Shown here piece by piece: positions 21,291 to 33,289 of a stretch of DNA of 64,000 nucleotides. Both the position numbers and the translations under genes were made by a program. A model generated the notes under the pieces. That model was not told where the DNA came from and ran no database searches. It saw only the letters and a program-made list of their open reading frames with translations. Each line of letters starts with the position of its first letter. Within the stretch, counting starts at the first letter, position 1. The DNA comes from Calendula officinalis. Lineage: Eukaryota; Streptophyta; Magnoliopsida; Asterales; Asteraceae. The stretch lies in the NCBI GenBank assembly GCA_963853835.1, contig OY970830.1, forward strand, positions 38,711,966 through 38,775,965, given 5' to 3'.

Positions 21291-22012
21291 TTATTCTTCC
21301 ATAATCACTTAATACTCTTTCAATATTTGATTACTTGAATCCCTATATTTATTACTTTTACATTTTAAACCCTATATATATTTACATGTGAATCCTTTAT
21401 TATTTACAATGTAATATTTTTATATATTTCAATATTAATATCAAGTATTAATGTATTATAATATTTCTGGGTGAGACATTTTAAAAAAATTTAAAATTTA
21501 CTAAATGCTATAAATACTATCAAATTTTATATATGATGAATATTTATAAAACATTTGAGATAAATTACGATAAATTAGTAATATATGTAAGAAAAAACTT
21601 TTGGAAATGTTAACCATTAGAGAGGTTTTTTATAAATGAATTTTTGGTTAGTAGAAAGTTGATGTGATAAAAATAATAAATCATTGTGCGATTAATCATT
21701 GGAGATGCTCTTAATAAAGTCAAAATTCACAACCTTTAAGTCAACAAAAATATTTACTTGTATAAATTCTGCTGAGCTTCTTTTCATTATAGATACTGTA
21801 TGCGTACGTTATAAATGATTAGTAACCCATGATGTTTGGTTTGTTCCATTTTATTATACAAATAATTAACATGTTCTTCTTAAGTCATTTTATATAAGTT
21901 GTAAATGATTAGTCATGTATCTTCTGATTAATCTTTTTATTTATACTTTTAAATTCAGAGTTTCAATAAAAAGTTGAAACATTTATTTTAAATTTTTTGG
22001 TTCATTGATAGA
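21291..22012. other. Intergenic sequence, no gene
   Basis: AT-rich; nothing recognised. Confidence 0.45.
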
Positions 22013-22095
22013 TGGAGCAGCGAGATCCTGATCATTGTGAAAGAACAAGAAAAGAGGCACCTTGCAAAATTGGGGCGATATGCATCTGCAGCAGT
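22013..22095 (+). other. Exon-like fragment
   Basis: A GC-richer island bounded by TTGATAG on the left and GCAGTAAGT on the right, like a spliced exon. One frame reads VKEQEKRHLAKLGRYASAA. It lies upstream of the Helitron end at 23653 on the same strand and could be a captured host exon. The source gene is not recognised. Confidence 0.3.
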
Positions 22096-23617
22096 AAGTA
22101 GCATAAAAATCGGGTAAAGTTGACCACACCAGGATATACTTCAGGCTAGAGGTAGGTGATATTGAGCTACTTCAACCCGTTTACTTATGGGTCAATTTGG
22201 GTTATGGTTTATCTCCAACGGGTCAAATGGGTAGGAAAAAAATTGAGTTTAAAGGGAAATGATCAAATGGAGTCAAAGTCACCCAAAAATTAGATTATGG
22301 TTATCTTATCTTAGTCCTACATAAAGCATCAAGGGAAAGTGTTAATCTCTTAATTTTCACAACATTTAAAATTCCATTTTTACCGATAGTAATTACACTT
22401 TCCAAAATTTACAACAGTATTATTAATTATATAGCTGATATGCAAAAGTTGTCTAATTATTGATGGATTCAATATTCGTAAGTGTTTGATTGAAATTTCC
22501 AATGAAAAATGAAGATAGCAGGGTGTTTACCAAAATTGATTCTTAAGGTATGCCACCAAAATTTCCAGTGTTTGATTGAGCCGTTTGATTGAGCCCTAAT
22601 CATACAAGCTGGTTAACGTTGTTCGGTGGCATACAAGTTGGTTAACTTTGTTCGGTGGCTCAGGGGATGTGAAAAATGCTCTACGTGTAATTTATATGAT
22701 TTATCAATTGTAATACAACTTTTATAGGTACAAATTAGTCATGTTCATTTGGGTTATGTTTCTAGAAAAACTTTTGAGTTTATTGAATTGTATACTAATA
22801 TGAAAATTGCTTATGATAGGTTTCACAAATGAGTATTCTAATAACCATCAAAATATGATGAGATCATATCTAACTATTAGCAACCTTCTTTTTGATGTCT
22901 TCTAGTTTTTTAAGAAAACACACATACACCTTTCAACTTAGATTAAAATTAAATGATTGTCAGAAATATAAATGTCTGTATGATTTGGGGAATATAAATG
23001 TCTGATGATTTGGAGAATTTCCAGCATTGAAATTTTGTTTTCTTGAAAGTTGTTAACGAAACCGTTTTCTACATGGAATATGCTCAATTGTTCATATGAT
23101 TTATTTTCAAAGTTCCTGGCTAATTACGAATTATTATAATAGTAGTTCTTTTAATTGAAGATATATATGCAAGGATTCTCATAATGAGACTTTATATGTA
23201 TAAAGATGACAACAATGAGTGGTCATTTTGCAATTATGATGGAAATAGCAATAATCAAGATTAAAATCAAGAATTAGTAGATGAAATCAAAGAATATTAC
23301 GACTGTAGATATCTATCTGCATGACGAATTTATGGATATGACGTCCACTACAGATTATTACAATTCATATTTACATTCTATAAACTTACGTTCAACAAAA
23401 TTATAACCACCCGTGAAAAAATATCAACTGTTTGTTTATAGAAGCAAAAACAAAATTACATTCAACCAAATTACTGACCATTCGTGATATTTTATAATTT
23501 GTAAGCTCAAATTCTCTAATTAACGTTGTATGAGCATTATCTTTTTTCATATATCTAATAATCATGCAATTAACGATAAATTTTTATATTATAAAAGGAT
23601 TACATTCAGTAAAATTA
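22096..23617. other. Non-coding stretch, probable Helitron interior
   Basis: No ORF. Repeated 'ttacattcaacaaaattat' phrases at about 23370, 23459 and 23603 lead up to the Helitron terminus at 23653. Confidence 0.4.
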
Positions 23618-23653
23618 TTGACATCCCGTGATTTTTCACGGGTCATAACCTAG
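23618..23653 (+). mobile_element. Helitron 3' terminus
   Basis: Perfect 7-bp stem CCCGTGA/TCACGGG (23625-23631 and 23636-23642) with a short T loop, then TCATAAC and CTAG (23650-23653) followed by T. 5' end not identified. Confidence 0.75.
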
Positions 23654-23981
23654 TGCCTTTAATAAAATAATTATTTTTTAATATATATTTTTATCATTTT
23701 AGAAAATATATTAAATTGATTATGTTTAATTTTGTTTCGTACCACATTATGCGCAAAATAGCAAACTCCGAAACTCATAGTTCACAACGCATTTTAGGGT
23801 ATCATAAATGTATGTAAGGTACAATTTTGACTCTAACACAATCAAGCAAATGCATTTATCTAATTTCAATTGCACTCTTCATCTCCAAACTCATCAAACA
23901 AAGATCATACCATAAAACTATGTCCTTAAAAATCCTTTTAACTTATAATGAAATAATAGGCATATTCGACAACATCTAATA

Positions 23982-24152
23982 GAGTAATGATATTGATTCC
24001 TACCATTTAGTCTTATTCATAATCCTACTCAAAACATGTGTTAAAATCAGAGGATAATATTAGGAGACATAATTAATGAATTACATATGTTATCATATCA
24101 AGTGAGTAGGACTATGAGTAAGAACAAATGATATGACTAAATATCATTTCTT
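23982..24152. mobile_element. MULE-type MITE
   Basis: 171 bp with imperfect TIRs of about 45 bp (left starts GAGTAATGATATTG, right inverse AAGAAATGATATTT) and an exact 9-bp duplication CATCTAATA (23973-23981 and 24153-24161), the Mutator-type size. Confidence 0.75.
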
Positions 24153-24454
24153 CATCTAATATTCGTATTGTTAGGAATATTGACAATACACTATAGTAGC
24201 AATATATATGTAACTTAAGTAAGGATTAGAACGAGGTTAGCTTAAGGATTTAGGTACCTTAGGCATCAAGCAAGCTTAGGAAATAAGTTTTTTCCTTGGT
24301 CCAAGGTTTGCTAGGCTATAATTAGTGGTGACATTTAATCTTATTATTGTTTGTATCTCATAAGATTTAATTTGATAAGTAATGTTAAATAATTAAGGAC
24401 AATATCGCTTGTTTTCCTTTAGGTCGATATTTCATTTGTTTCGTTTGTAGAGGG

Positions 24455-24720
24455 TTTTTTTTCTAACAATTTCGTATATGGAGGTTTTAAAGAAGTTGTA
24501 CTTCACTTTTTTACTTTTTAAATTAATAACGATTACCCTCTCATTTACCTATTTAAAATATACAAAGTCAATGTCTAAAGCACAATAATCTTGTGGAATA
24601 TATTATCTGTTGTGATAGTTGAGGGGGGCTCTTTCATGCCCCAGTTGCCACATGAATCTCGCCTTTTGTACCCGTGGGTGTACTGAGATTCCATCTACTT
24701 GAATGATATAAAATGTAGTA
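24455..24720. repeat. Duplicated segment, copy A
   Basis: Contains 'ctctcatttaccta', 'tctaaagcacaataatctt', then 'ggctctttcatgccccagtt' and 'tttgtacccgtgggtgtact'. The same blocks reappear in the same order at 25598-25670 and 26340-26490, so about 2 kb was duplicated and the second copy later split by insertions. Confidence 0.65.
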
Positions 24721-24763
24721 TAAGATATACGAAACTATGACCTTCAAACTTATTTACTTCATA

Positions 24764-25076
24764 CTTCCTTCGTTTCAAAATAAGTGATACACTTTCTATT
24801 TTAAGATGTTTCAAAATAAGTGATACAATTTGAAACTTTTCTTATTAGGTAAAATATAGTGGGACCCATACCACTAACTATCTTCTTTAATAAATTAAAA
24901 TTACTCATTTACCCTTACTGTTTACTTTTAAAAATCATTAAATTCACTTTAATCATAATATGTGAGACCCCTCACTCACTAAGTATTCAATTTAATCTAA
25001 TTTAACTTTCATTACAATCTTTTACTTAAAAAAACGTGAAAGCTAATATGTATCACTTATTTTGAAACGGAGGAAG
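24764..25076. mobile_element. Stowaway-type (Tc1/mariner) MITE
   Basis: 313 bp, TIR CTTCCTTCGTTTCAAAATAA and its inverse ending CGGAGGAAG, flanked by TA on both sides (24762-24763 and 25077-25078). Confidence 0.85.
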
Positions 25077-25091
25077 TATAACTTTAGGAAA

Positions 25092-25262
25092 ATGATAATA
25101 ACAGCCCTAAGGGCTGTCAATAAGAAGTCAAGACATGCATTAAAAACTTGTACAATAATCAATAACTGCCCCTGCATTTTAGGAATCAACCCCCACTATT
25201 AAAAGTACAAACGATTTATGCACGTAACCACCTCTTAATGACAGCCCTAAGGGTGTCATTAA
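25092..25262. mobile_element. MITE with GACAGCCCTAAGGG ends, copy 1
   Basis: Inverted ends AACAGCCCTAAGGGCTGTCA and, inverted, GACACCCTTAGGGCTGTCA. No clear target duplication. A diverged relative lies at 26121-26303. Confidence 0.5.
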
Positions 25263-25396
25263 CAAAACTCATAGCTTTATATTCGCTCACTAACTTTATA
25301 TACACATATAGTTACGAAAATACATTGTAAAAAGGAAATATTTTAAGTATGCGTCATGATGTTTTTGCTTCTAATTATAGTCGCTCACTAACAATA

Positions 25397-25498
25397 AGTG
25401 GGCGATTTTTTACACCACAACTTTTAATGTATCTACCATAATTTATGTTTTGTATTTAGTATAAGAAGTAAAAGTTATGGTGCAGAAATGAATTCCCC
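25397..25498. mobile_element. Very short MITE with 8-bp duplication
   Basis: 102 bp between TAACAATA (25389-25396) and TAACAATA (25499-25506). Ends GTGGGCGATTTTTTACACCA and, inverted, GGGGAATTCATTTCTGCACC are imperfect TIRs, each leading into an ACAACTTTT/ATAACTTTT block. Confidence 0.65.
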
Positions 25499-25680
25499 TA
25501 ACAATATTGAACAACATTTAACACATGTGTTTGGTATTTGAAACAAGCTACGTTTTGATTTTATTAGTAACAAATTATGTGATAATTTGATGCTTATATG
25601 GAGGCTTTCATTGAGCTGTAGCTTTACTTTTTAGATTAATAACAATTACACTCTCATTTACCTAATTTTTAAAGGTAAGT

Positions 25681-25965
25681 CTTAAAAAATATCCGAGTAT
25701 TATGTAACTATAAAAATATACAATATTCAGAGTGCGGGTATCCAAAGATATCAGATAGTGTGTTAAAAAAATTTGGATATTTGAAAAAGAAAAAATTATC
25801 TGAAATATCCAAAAAATATCCGAATTATCCTAAAAAATCCAAAAAATAAATGAATAATTTGTCTTTTTTAGGATACCGGATATCCAGAATCCGGACATCT
25901 ATAGAAATAGTCCACTATCCAAATATCAAAAAATTCATATTCCCAAGTTTTAACACCTTTAATTT
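25681..25965. mobile_element. Degenerate hAT-like MITE with GGATATCC words
   Basis: Many ATCCGGA/GGATATCC/TATCCGAA words on an AT-rich background, the same layout as the GGTTCCGG and GGTACGGT elements, but ends and duplication are not clear. Confidence 0.35.
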
Positions 25966-26120
25966 TAGGTAAAGCAAGCGAGCTCAGGCGAGCGATCTCC
26001 CGTATTGGGCACTAATATTTTTTTTAACGTCTAATTAGATCGGGTAATCATTCAAATTAAGAACGGAAGCTCGTTGCTTTGAATTCAAAGGTTCCATCGT
26101 TCCCATCGCTTCTTACTTAA

Positions 26121-26303
26121 TGGTTAGGTTACGGCTGTCAATAATTAAGATGAAAATGTTCTATTATGAAAAATAATTATTAATTAAATTATAAACTATT
26201 AATCCTTCATTGGTCAAAATTCTTTTATTTTTCTAGGAATCGTTTTTCATAATAAAATATCCGTCTCTTATTGACAGCTCTAAGATTGTCATTATCAAAA
26301 TCC
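26121..26303. mobile_element. MITE with GACAGCYCTAAG ends, copy 2
   Basis: Left 'ggctgtcaataattaaga', right 'tattgacagctctaagattg' in inverted arrangement; relative of 25092-25262, more diverged. Confidence 0.45.
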
Positions 26304-26309
26304 GTAATT

Positions 26310-26490
26310 TTATTATACAGAGTCAACTACTATATAATAAAGTCTAAAGCACAAGTATAATACTATAAATATTCGTCTCTTATTGAAAGCTTGGGGGACT
26401 CTTTCTTGCACCAGTTGCGACTTGCGACATGAATATAGCCTTTTTGTACCCGTTGGTGTACTAAGATTCCCCATCTACATATTATAATGA
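26310..26490. repeat. Duplicated segment, copy B (partial)
   Basis: Matches copy A at 24560-24700: 'gtctaaagcacaa', 'gactctttcttgcaccagtt', 'ttgtacccgttggtgtacta', 'gattccccatctac'. Confidence 0.6.
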
Positions 26491-26774
26491 GTTTTTAAGT
26501 TGACATGTGTTTGTAAGAAAAAAATAAGCAGAAGCAAAACATGAATTGAACCAAACACAAAAAAATCAGCCTCCATTAAAATAATATCAACTTAGATAAT
26601 AATAAACACATAATGCTAAAAGTCCATAATTGCTTAACAACATATTTCTTGAACATATAAATTTCATTCATTAGATGATCATAACAGCTCACAAATCTGG
26701 ATAAGTCACAAGTTAGTAAGCAACAACAAAAATGTCAAAATGGCAACTTGAAATAAAACAAATTCAACTATCTT

Positions 26775-26935
26775 TAGAGACCCAATGCTTGTAAGTTGTA
26801 ACCTAGTGGTATTCGTTTTTGAAGTTACTCATGACCTAATTAAGGTCATGTGTTTAAGTTTCGTTATCGGCAAAATTAGGGTAGATTTAGAAGCTGCTAG
26901 AAAAGCTACCTTTGTAGATCATTGGGTCTTCTAGG
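26775..26935 (+). mobile_element. SINE, copy 2
   Basis: Box A-like TAACCTAGTGGTATTCG at about 26799 and box B-like GTGTTTAAGTTTCG at about 26850 with the family core 'catgacctaa..ggtcatg'. Confidence 0.55.
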
Positions 26936-26969
26936 TTTAGGACATGTTTTTCTTTAATGACAATGTTAT

Positions 26970-27155
26970 CTAAAAATTCCATAAAGGTTGGATTTTTTCC
27001 TCTTCATTGATGTCCAATCCCTTACGTAGCATTATTGAGTGACGACGACTTTTTACATTCCGCTTTTGACCCGAACCCGAAAGCAAAGTCGTAGATGACT
27101 GTAGCCAATATGCTTTATGAGGAAGCAGGAAAAATTCAGATTCGCAAGTAGCAGA
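26970..27155 (-). other. ORF remnant interrupted by the copia element
   Basis: On the minus strand, from the GCAGA target site down to TAG at 26972-26970, one frame reads about 60 residues ending EEEKIQPLWNF. Across the insertion the same frame is open for a further seven or eight codons at 43275-43297 (ending LVENSA). It looks like a C-terminal coding exon split by the retrotransposon, but I cannot assign a family and chance is possible. Confidence 0.3.
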
Positions 27156-27562
27156 TGTCGGGTTTTCTATGCATCTAGTCACAATTTACTTGAGGCGGAA
27201 ATCTCAAGTAACTCGATTAGAACATTGACCGATTAAAACGTTTGGACCGTTAGGTTTACAATTCCAATGCAACTAGAAGAATTTAATAAAGTAATTAAAT
27301 AGATTCGAAACTTACTTGATTGCAGTTTGGTGGACTAGACAAACCCTGTGATCTAGTACGAGCCGGATCAAATCAATGCACTAGGATTCAAGGAAGAATC
27401 TCTCTATCGTATCACACTCAAGGTTGGTCACGAACGAGACTATGTACCACAAGGTAGTACAAAGCACCCTTGAGAAAACGAGCACCTAAGAACACGACCG
27501 AAAACAATTCCGGTCGACGGCGGCGCACGGCGGGCAGCGGCGGCAGTGGCGTCGGCGCCGGT
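27156..27562 (-). repeat. 3' LTR of older copia, left piece
   Basis: Matches 42486-42893 of the sister LTR, interrupted at 27562 by the gypsy insertion and continuing at 32465. Confidence 0.92.
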
Positions 27563-28632
27563 TGTAACACCTCATTTTTTAAAACATCATTTAAAACATA
27601 TTTTTAAATAAATATTACAAAGTCCAATATCCCAAAATACGGTTTAACAAAAAATATTTAAAAGTTTATCAGAGTATTAAAACCAGTGTTACAAAACAAT
27701 ATTATAACCATAGGATAAACGGGATCTACCTACGAGCTCCCGAGCTGATCAACACTAGGCCACTTCTAACGGGACCTTCTAATCCATTGATCCTGAACCT
27801 GAGTACATAGCCACAAAAACAAAGTACTACGTGAGACAAAATAGTCTCGTGAGATACATGGGTTTTTCGACCCATTCTCAAATATAATAAAAGTCATAAT
27901 ATTCATTTCTTTTCTTCATTCACTTATTAATTATCAACTTATATTCTTACCGCTTATTCGTATTTACTAGTAAGCTAACCGTAAGCTTACCCATCACGTA
28001 GTCACATACATGTAAGCTATCCATAAGCTTACTAAATCTTTATCACATACGCTACGGACCTCTCCGAAGCAAACTCCCCCGATGTGGGTTAACTAGGTAA
28101 ACTCCCCCATTTCCGGGTTAACTGAAACTCCCCCGTTTCCGGGTTAACTAAAACTCCCCCGTTTCCGGGTTGACTATTTCTCGACAGGCTACTCTTGCGC
28201 AGGGTGGTACCTCCCCAAATAGGTGTCACTAACTCCCCCAACTTGTGTGGGTTAACTATGCCCCAATAATACATACTCAAACAGAAATTAGGATATATCT
28301 ATTCTAATTATCATATTATTCTCGTTTCTCATTCAAATTCAATATTGATTTTACCAAGTCCTTTATTAAATAAAATATATTTATCATTTATCAAAATCGT
28401 ATTACTTTAACTTCTCTTTGACTAGAATACCAATCTATTTCTAGTCACTTTATACTTATTCTCCTAGCAAATCAATCACTACTTTTATTAGTACAGTATA
28501 TTAATCAATACTTTATACTTAAATATTGTTAGTAGTTTTAACATACTTAAATAGTCTATTACTTGCATTTTCTACCCCTTTCTAATCATATCTTTATTAA
28601 AAATATTTATTAATAAAGACTTATAAAACATT
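27563..28632 (-). repeat. Truncated 3' LTR of gypsy element
   Basis: About 1070 bp nearly identical to 30442-31510; similarity stops at about 28632, so the first 950 bp of the LTR in sense direction (U3, with the CGCG cassette and TATA box) is missing together with the PPT. Confidence 0.85.
28075..28260 (-). repeat. Hairpin tandem repeats in gypsy LTR
   Basis: ACTCCCCCGTTTCCGGGTTA occurs in repeated copies with a roughly 26-bp period (28100-28175), plus a related GATGTGGGTTAAC unit. In sense each unit reads AACCCGGAAACGGGGG, which folds as CCCG-GAAA-CGGG, a GNRA-type tetraloop. The same array is at 30956-31060 in the other LTR. Confidence 0.75.
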
Positions 28633-30426
28633 TTCTATTCAATTTACAATTCCCCACATTTCACATAATATTACCTTTCTAAAGTCATATTCTTTTCATA
28701 TACCATTACTCACACTTATCCCTTTATACCACACGATATACACGTAATCATTTCTAGTGCTTTCCACTAATCTACTCATTTATCAATCGTCTTTAGTCGA
28801 TTCATTTTCTCATCATCAAGATTTCCAATATTTCTTTCACCACCTAGGTACCCACCATTGCATTCTATTACCCACATTTTTACCGAATCACCCGGTCAAC
28901 TCGAGTCAACCAATTGACTCCGATCCATAATTCAAACATAAGCTATCATACTTTTTCTACGTCATTTTTCTAATAATTAATTGTTACCATTGATTTAGCA
29001 TACCATTTCTATGACATTTTACCATTAATTAACCTTTTTACCTTTAGCACAAATTCCATCATACATGATACAAACTTTTGTCATTACTAATTGTCAACTT
29101 TTACTCAACCCTTTTTGATCACTAAAATTTCGTCGTTCCCGACACTTATTCTTTTCCGCATACTTTCTATTTACGAGTGTTAAGACCTCACTTTATCTTT
29201 AATCATTCTTTTCTTTACCATTACCATATGATGATACCACATCACTTATCCTTATTCCCGCCAAGTGCTACAAATTTTACCTTTGAACTTTTTCCTTATA
29301 TTGTTTCCCATCCATATATATCATCCTTACCAAGTCTTAGTACTTCCGCGTGCTACCATCCTTTCATTGAAATCATTTACTATTTCCGTGATAATATATC
29401 TTTTAATATCCTACTTATTCGCGACATACCGATCGCCAACTCACCCAGGCATATCATACCTTTACACCTAATGAACCGGGGAAGCCGTTCCCGAGTACAG
29501 CTCCACACCAAAAGATTCACCCATACTTATACATGCCATTTCGCTTGAGCACCAAATCGAGCGAAAATTAACCAATAAACCACGAACCTCATACCATAAA
29601 TTTTATAACTGAGGAAAACTTACCACACTTTTTCACCTTTCACATCAACATGATTTGACGAATTTTGAACGAGTTTTTCCTTCCTTTGTTAACTCCAAGC
29701 TACCATCGAACTTCATCTTTTCTCCACTTGATGATGATTCATTGATCCTTCATTGAACTACCTTCTCCACGTCTATAGCAATAACTCCTCTTAGAAATCT
29801 CTCCAAGTACACTTTCAGGACAAAACTTCCCTAACAACCTATCCGCGACTCCTTCCACGATATCTTGTACCACACTCCCTTTTCCAATGTTTCGAACATC
29901 GCATTCCACTGTGGCCACGCATCGGTCTCCCAGTGGGCGAGCTGTAGAAGTTACCACATCCTCCTCCCAACACTTGCTACTCTTTAACACTTGCTTAGTT
30001 TCACGATTCCACCGAATCACGACCTCCGGTTCGGTACTTCCCAATTACACATCCAGCTTACACGCCATCTATGTCTTGAACGAACATCGTTCCCTTTCTT
30101 CCGATTTGGAATCACTACTATCACCACCCAACATGACGAAACTCAATTATAATTTCTTCTCTTGTCTTAGAGGATCTTGTCCTCTTCTCGAGTTCACCCT
30201 TTTTGTTATACCAATAGTTCCACAATCAAAATTCAAAGGATGACTCAACAGTTGAATAAAACACATTTATATCAAATCATGACATTTCTCTTAGGGATCG
30301 ACCCTATCATACTCGCACTTAACGGTCTCAACATATAAATCATGGTTATCCTATGGAAACATATGGTCCTACTTAGCATTGCTTAAGACTAGGGAAGTCA
30401 AACCTACCTAATTCACTTAAACTATA
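28633..30426 (-). other. Internal region of gypsy element, non-coding
   Basis: No gag, protease or pol motif in any frame; the longest ORFs (101-123 codons, on either strand) have no recognisable domain. Begins after the PBS with a leader-like sequence. Consistent with a large internal deletion. Confidence 0.65.
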
Positions 30427-30438
30427 GCTCTGATACCA
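30427..30438 (-). promoter_or_regulatory. Primer binding site (initiator Met tRNA)
   Basis: TGGTATCAGAGC on the minus strand, three bases from the 5' LTR. Confidence 0.92.
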
Positions 30439-30441
30439 AGT

Positions 30442-32464
30442 TGTAACACCTCATTTTTTAAAACATCATTTAAAACATATTTTTAAATAAATATTACAAA
30501 GTCCAATATCCCAAAATACGGTTTAATAAAAACCATTTAAAAGTTTATCAGAGTATTAAAACCGGTGTTACAAAACAATATCATAACCATAGGATAAACG
30601 GGAACTACCTACGAGCTCTCGAGCAGATCAACACTAGGCCACTTCTAACGGGACCTTCTAATCCATCGATACTGAACCTGAGTACATAGCCACAAAAACA
30701 AAGTAGTATTTGAGACAAAATAGTCTCGTGAGATACATGAGTTTTTCGACCCATTCTCAAATATAATAAAAGTCATAATATTCATTTCTTTTCTTCATTC
30801 ACTTATTAATTATCAACTTATATTCTTACCGTTTATTCGTATTTACTAGTAAGCTAACCGTAAGCTTACCCATCACGTAGTCACATACATGTAAGCTATC
30901 CATAAGCTTACTAAATCTTTATCACATACGCTACGGACCTCTCCGAAGCAAACTCCCCCGATGTGGGTTAACTAGGTAAACTCCCCCAATTCCGGGTTAA
31001 CTGAAACTCCCCCGTTTCCGGGTTAACTAAAACTCCCCCGTTTCCGGGTTGACTATTTCTCGACAGGCTACTCTTGCAGGGTGGTACCTCCCCAAGTAGG
31101 TGTCACTAACTCCCCCAACTTGTGTGGGTTAACTATTCCCCAATAATACATACTCATACATAAATTAGGATATATCTATTCTAATTATCATATTATTCTC
31201 GTTTCTCATTCAAATTCAATATTAACTTTACCAAGTCCTTTATTAAATAAAATATATTTATCATTTATCAAAATCGTATTAATTTAACTTCTCTTTGACT
31301 AGAATACCAATCTATTTCTATTCACTTTATACTTATTCTCCTAGCAAATCAATCACTACTTTTATTAGTACAGTATATTAATCAATACTTTAAACTTAAA
31401 AATTGTTAGTAGTTTTGACATACTTAAATAGTCTATTACTTGTATTTTCTACCCCTTTTAAATCATATCTTTATTAAAAATATTTATTAATAAATACTCA
31501 TAAAACATCATAGTTTTCAAAATCATTTGCTATGTACTCAGTAAAAGTCTCATGTACTCACCTTAGCCAAGCTAACTCCAAATCGTGTCTAATAACACAA
31601 ATCCTTGCTTTCCAACTTGTGAAATGTCACCAATCTATAAGTCTTCTTGACCTACCATCAATATCATCATAAAATCTAGTTATTATCCATAACTAGTTAC
31701 CAATAACTTCATAACAACCTTCTTAACCACCAAGTTCATCCAACTTGGTGGAAACCCAAAACCCTAGTTCAAGATTTCCATCATCAAATCCCAAATCCAA
31801 CAAGAACACAAGGTTCTTAAGCTTATAAAGAGTATTCTACACTTATCTTAGTCATCTTCCCCAAAGATAACTTGGTAGGTTACCCAAACCACCATTTTCC
31901 CCCAAATAAAGCTTACAAACTAACTACCAACTATCAAGGATCAAGAATCCTTACCTTTGATGTTTAGATCCTTCAATATGGTGAAGATTTGATCAAGAAT
32001 TCACCAAAAACTCCTCTTTCTCCTCCAAAAACGGCTCCAAGCTCAAGTGGGTTTTGAAAATGAGAAAACCCTAGCAAAAACCCTCTTTTTATACTTCCTG
32101 GACGAATTAGCAATGCTAATCTTAAAATTCGCGTTGCTAAAACTCGCGGGTACCCAAACTCGCAAATGCTAAAATCAGGATTAGAGATCTCTAAACTTTG
32201 CTGCTTGAAAAATGCACCTTTGGCCATCAATACTCGCGATGCTAATCCCCAGATTAGAGATCTCTAAAATATGCTGGAACAAAATGCACTTTTCCAACTT
32301 GGTCTTTTACCCAATCTTGACCCGTTTCGACTTTAACAAGGGAATACACATACCAAAAGATGTCCAAATGACACGAAACCAATTCCCACGTCTTTTAAAT
32401 AATTTATCCTTATTTATAATATTTGTTCCATAATTTATTCGATACAAAATTTCGGGTCGTTACA
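30442..32464 (-). repeat. 5' LTR of gypsy element, complete
   Basis: 2023 bp, sense TGTAACGACC...GGTGTTACA. Contains the hairpin array at 30956-31060, a TATA box and the CGCG-word cassette. Conserved block 'tatctcacgagac' and 'tgtactcaggttc' (30660-30740) also occurs in the gypsy LTR at 4090-4160. Confidence 0.9.
32087..32270 (-). promoter_or_regulatory. Putative LTR promoter: TATA box plus CGCG words
   Basis: Sense TATAAAA at 32093-32087. Just upstream, between 32104 and 32270, are TTAGCATCGCGAGT, TTTAGCAACGCGAATTTT, CGCGAGTTTTAGC and two copies of TTTAGAGATCTCTAA. The layout parallels 2850-3006 in the other gypsy family. Confidence 0.55.
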
Positions 32465-32799
32465 GCGGTGGTTCAGTCGAATGAGGGGTTCGGCCGAATG
32501 GGGTATCGCACACACAAGTATTAAGTATGTTTAGGTTATACCCTTAACCCTCTATATATAGTTGTGCAAACCTAATTAGAGTGAAACTCTAATTAGTCTA
32601 AGCCCGCTTCCACAAGCCCGATCCGATCCATAGCTTAAGCCCGAATTCAATAGCTAGTTAATTACCCATTAACTACACTAGTCCGTTAAGCCCAAATCTA
32701 TTTAATTAAACTATTAATTAAACATCTCGTTTATTTCTCGTGTTCGTTGACGCCTCAAGGGCAACCCGAATAGGACTCTAAAATATCTGAACCATAATA
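32465..32799 (-). repeat. 3' LTR of older copia, right piece (junction-deleted)
   Basis: Matches 42894-43232 of the sister LTR up to 'cataata'; the terminal roughly 37 bp (to CCAACA) and the PPT are missing and 3' untranslated sequence follows directly. Confidence 0.85.
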
Positions 32800-33289
32800 C
32801 GCATGGAACTAATCTGTATAGCTATCAGTTACGAATAGCGTTGGAGTTAGACCAATGCATCACGAAATCGTACTAAGGAAATGATGCATCTTGGTTTGAA
32901 GACTCATAGGATATTATCGCCTCACTATTACCCATGATGAAGTCCATGGGGTAATTATCTGAGCGTGGGTTAGTCCAACATTTAAATACACCTTTTAAAT
33001 GCTCATGATAGTAGCAGCAATCTCCATGCAATGTTCATCCTTTTGAATAATCTACGGACTCTCTCATGAAATCTTAATTCAGTTCTTATTCCCATGAGAA
33101 TGATTGACCGTGGACGTTTACGTAATCTCTTAGATTACTTTGTAATAGGTTCTAAACATGCAAAAGGTTGAAATGAAATAATTAAATACTATATGAATGA
33201 TAGAACACTTGCAAATTATTTAATCTTTATAAATAAATCATCAATTCATACAATTTAATTTTCACTACAAATTTCAAATGAATAACACT
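32800..33289 (-). other. Copia 3' untranslated region
   Basis: Between pol stop and 3' LTR of the older element; no coding signal. Confidence 0.6.

Larger units (their letters stand above)
27563..32464 (-). mobile_element. Non-coding gypsy-type element (LARD-like), nested in copia LTR
   Basis: 4.9 kb on the minus strand. TSD is GCGGT at 32465-32469 and CCGGT at 27558-27562 (one change); the sister copia LTR at about 42895-42902 keeps the unoccupied site. 5' LTR 30442-32464, PBS 30427-30438, about 1.8 kb internal sequence without gag or pol, and a truncated 3' LTR. LTR starts TGTAACGACC in sense, like the gypsy at 2681, so it belongs to a related chromovirus lineage but must be mobilised in trans. 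Confidence 0.88.

Noticed and set aside
29177..30243. ORFs of 101-123 codons in the gypsy internal region
   Set aside because: No domain, low-complexity composition, both strands open by chance; no gag or pol motifs.
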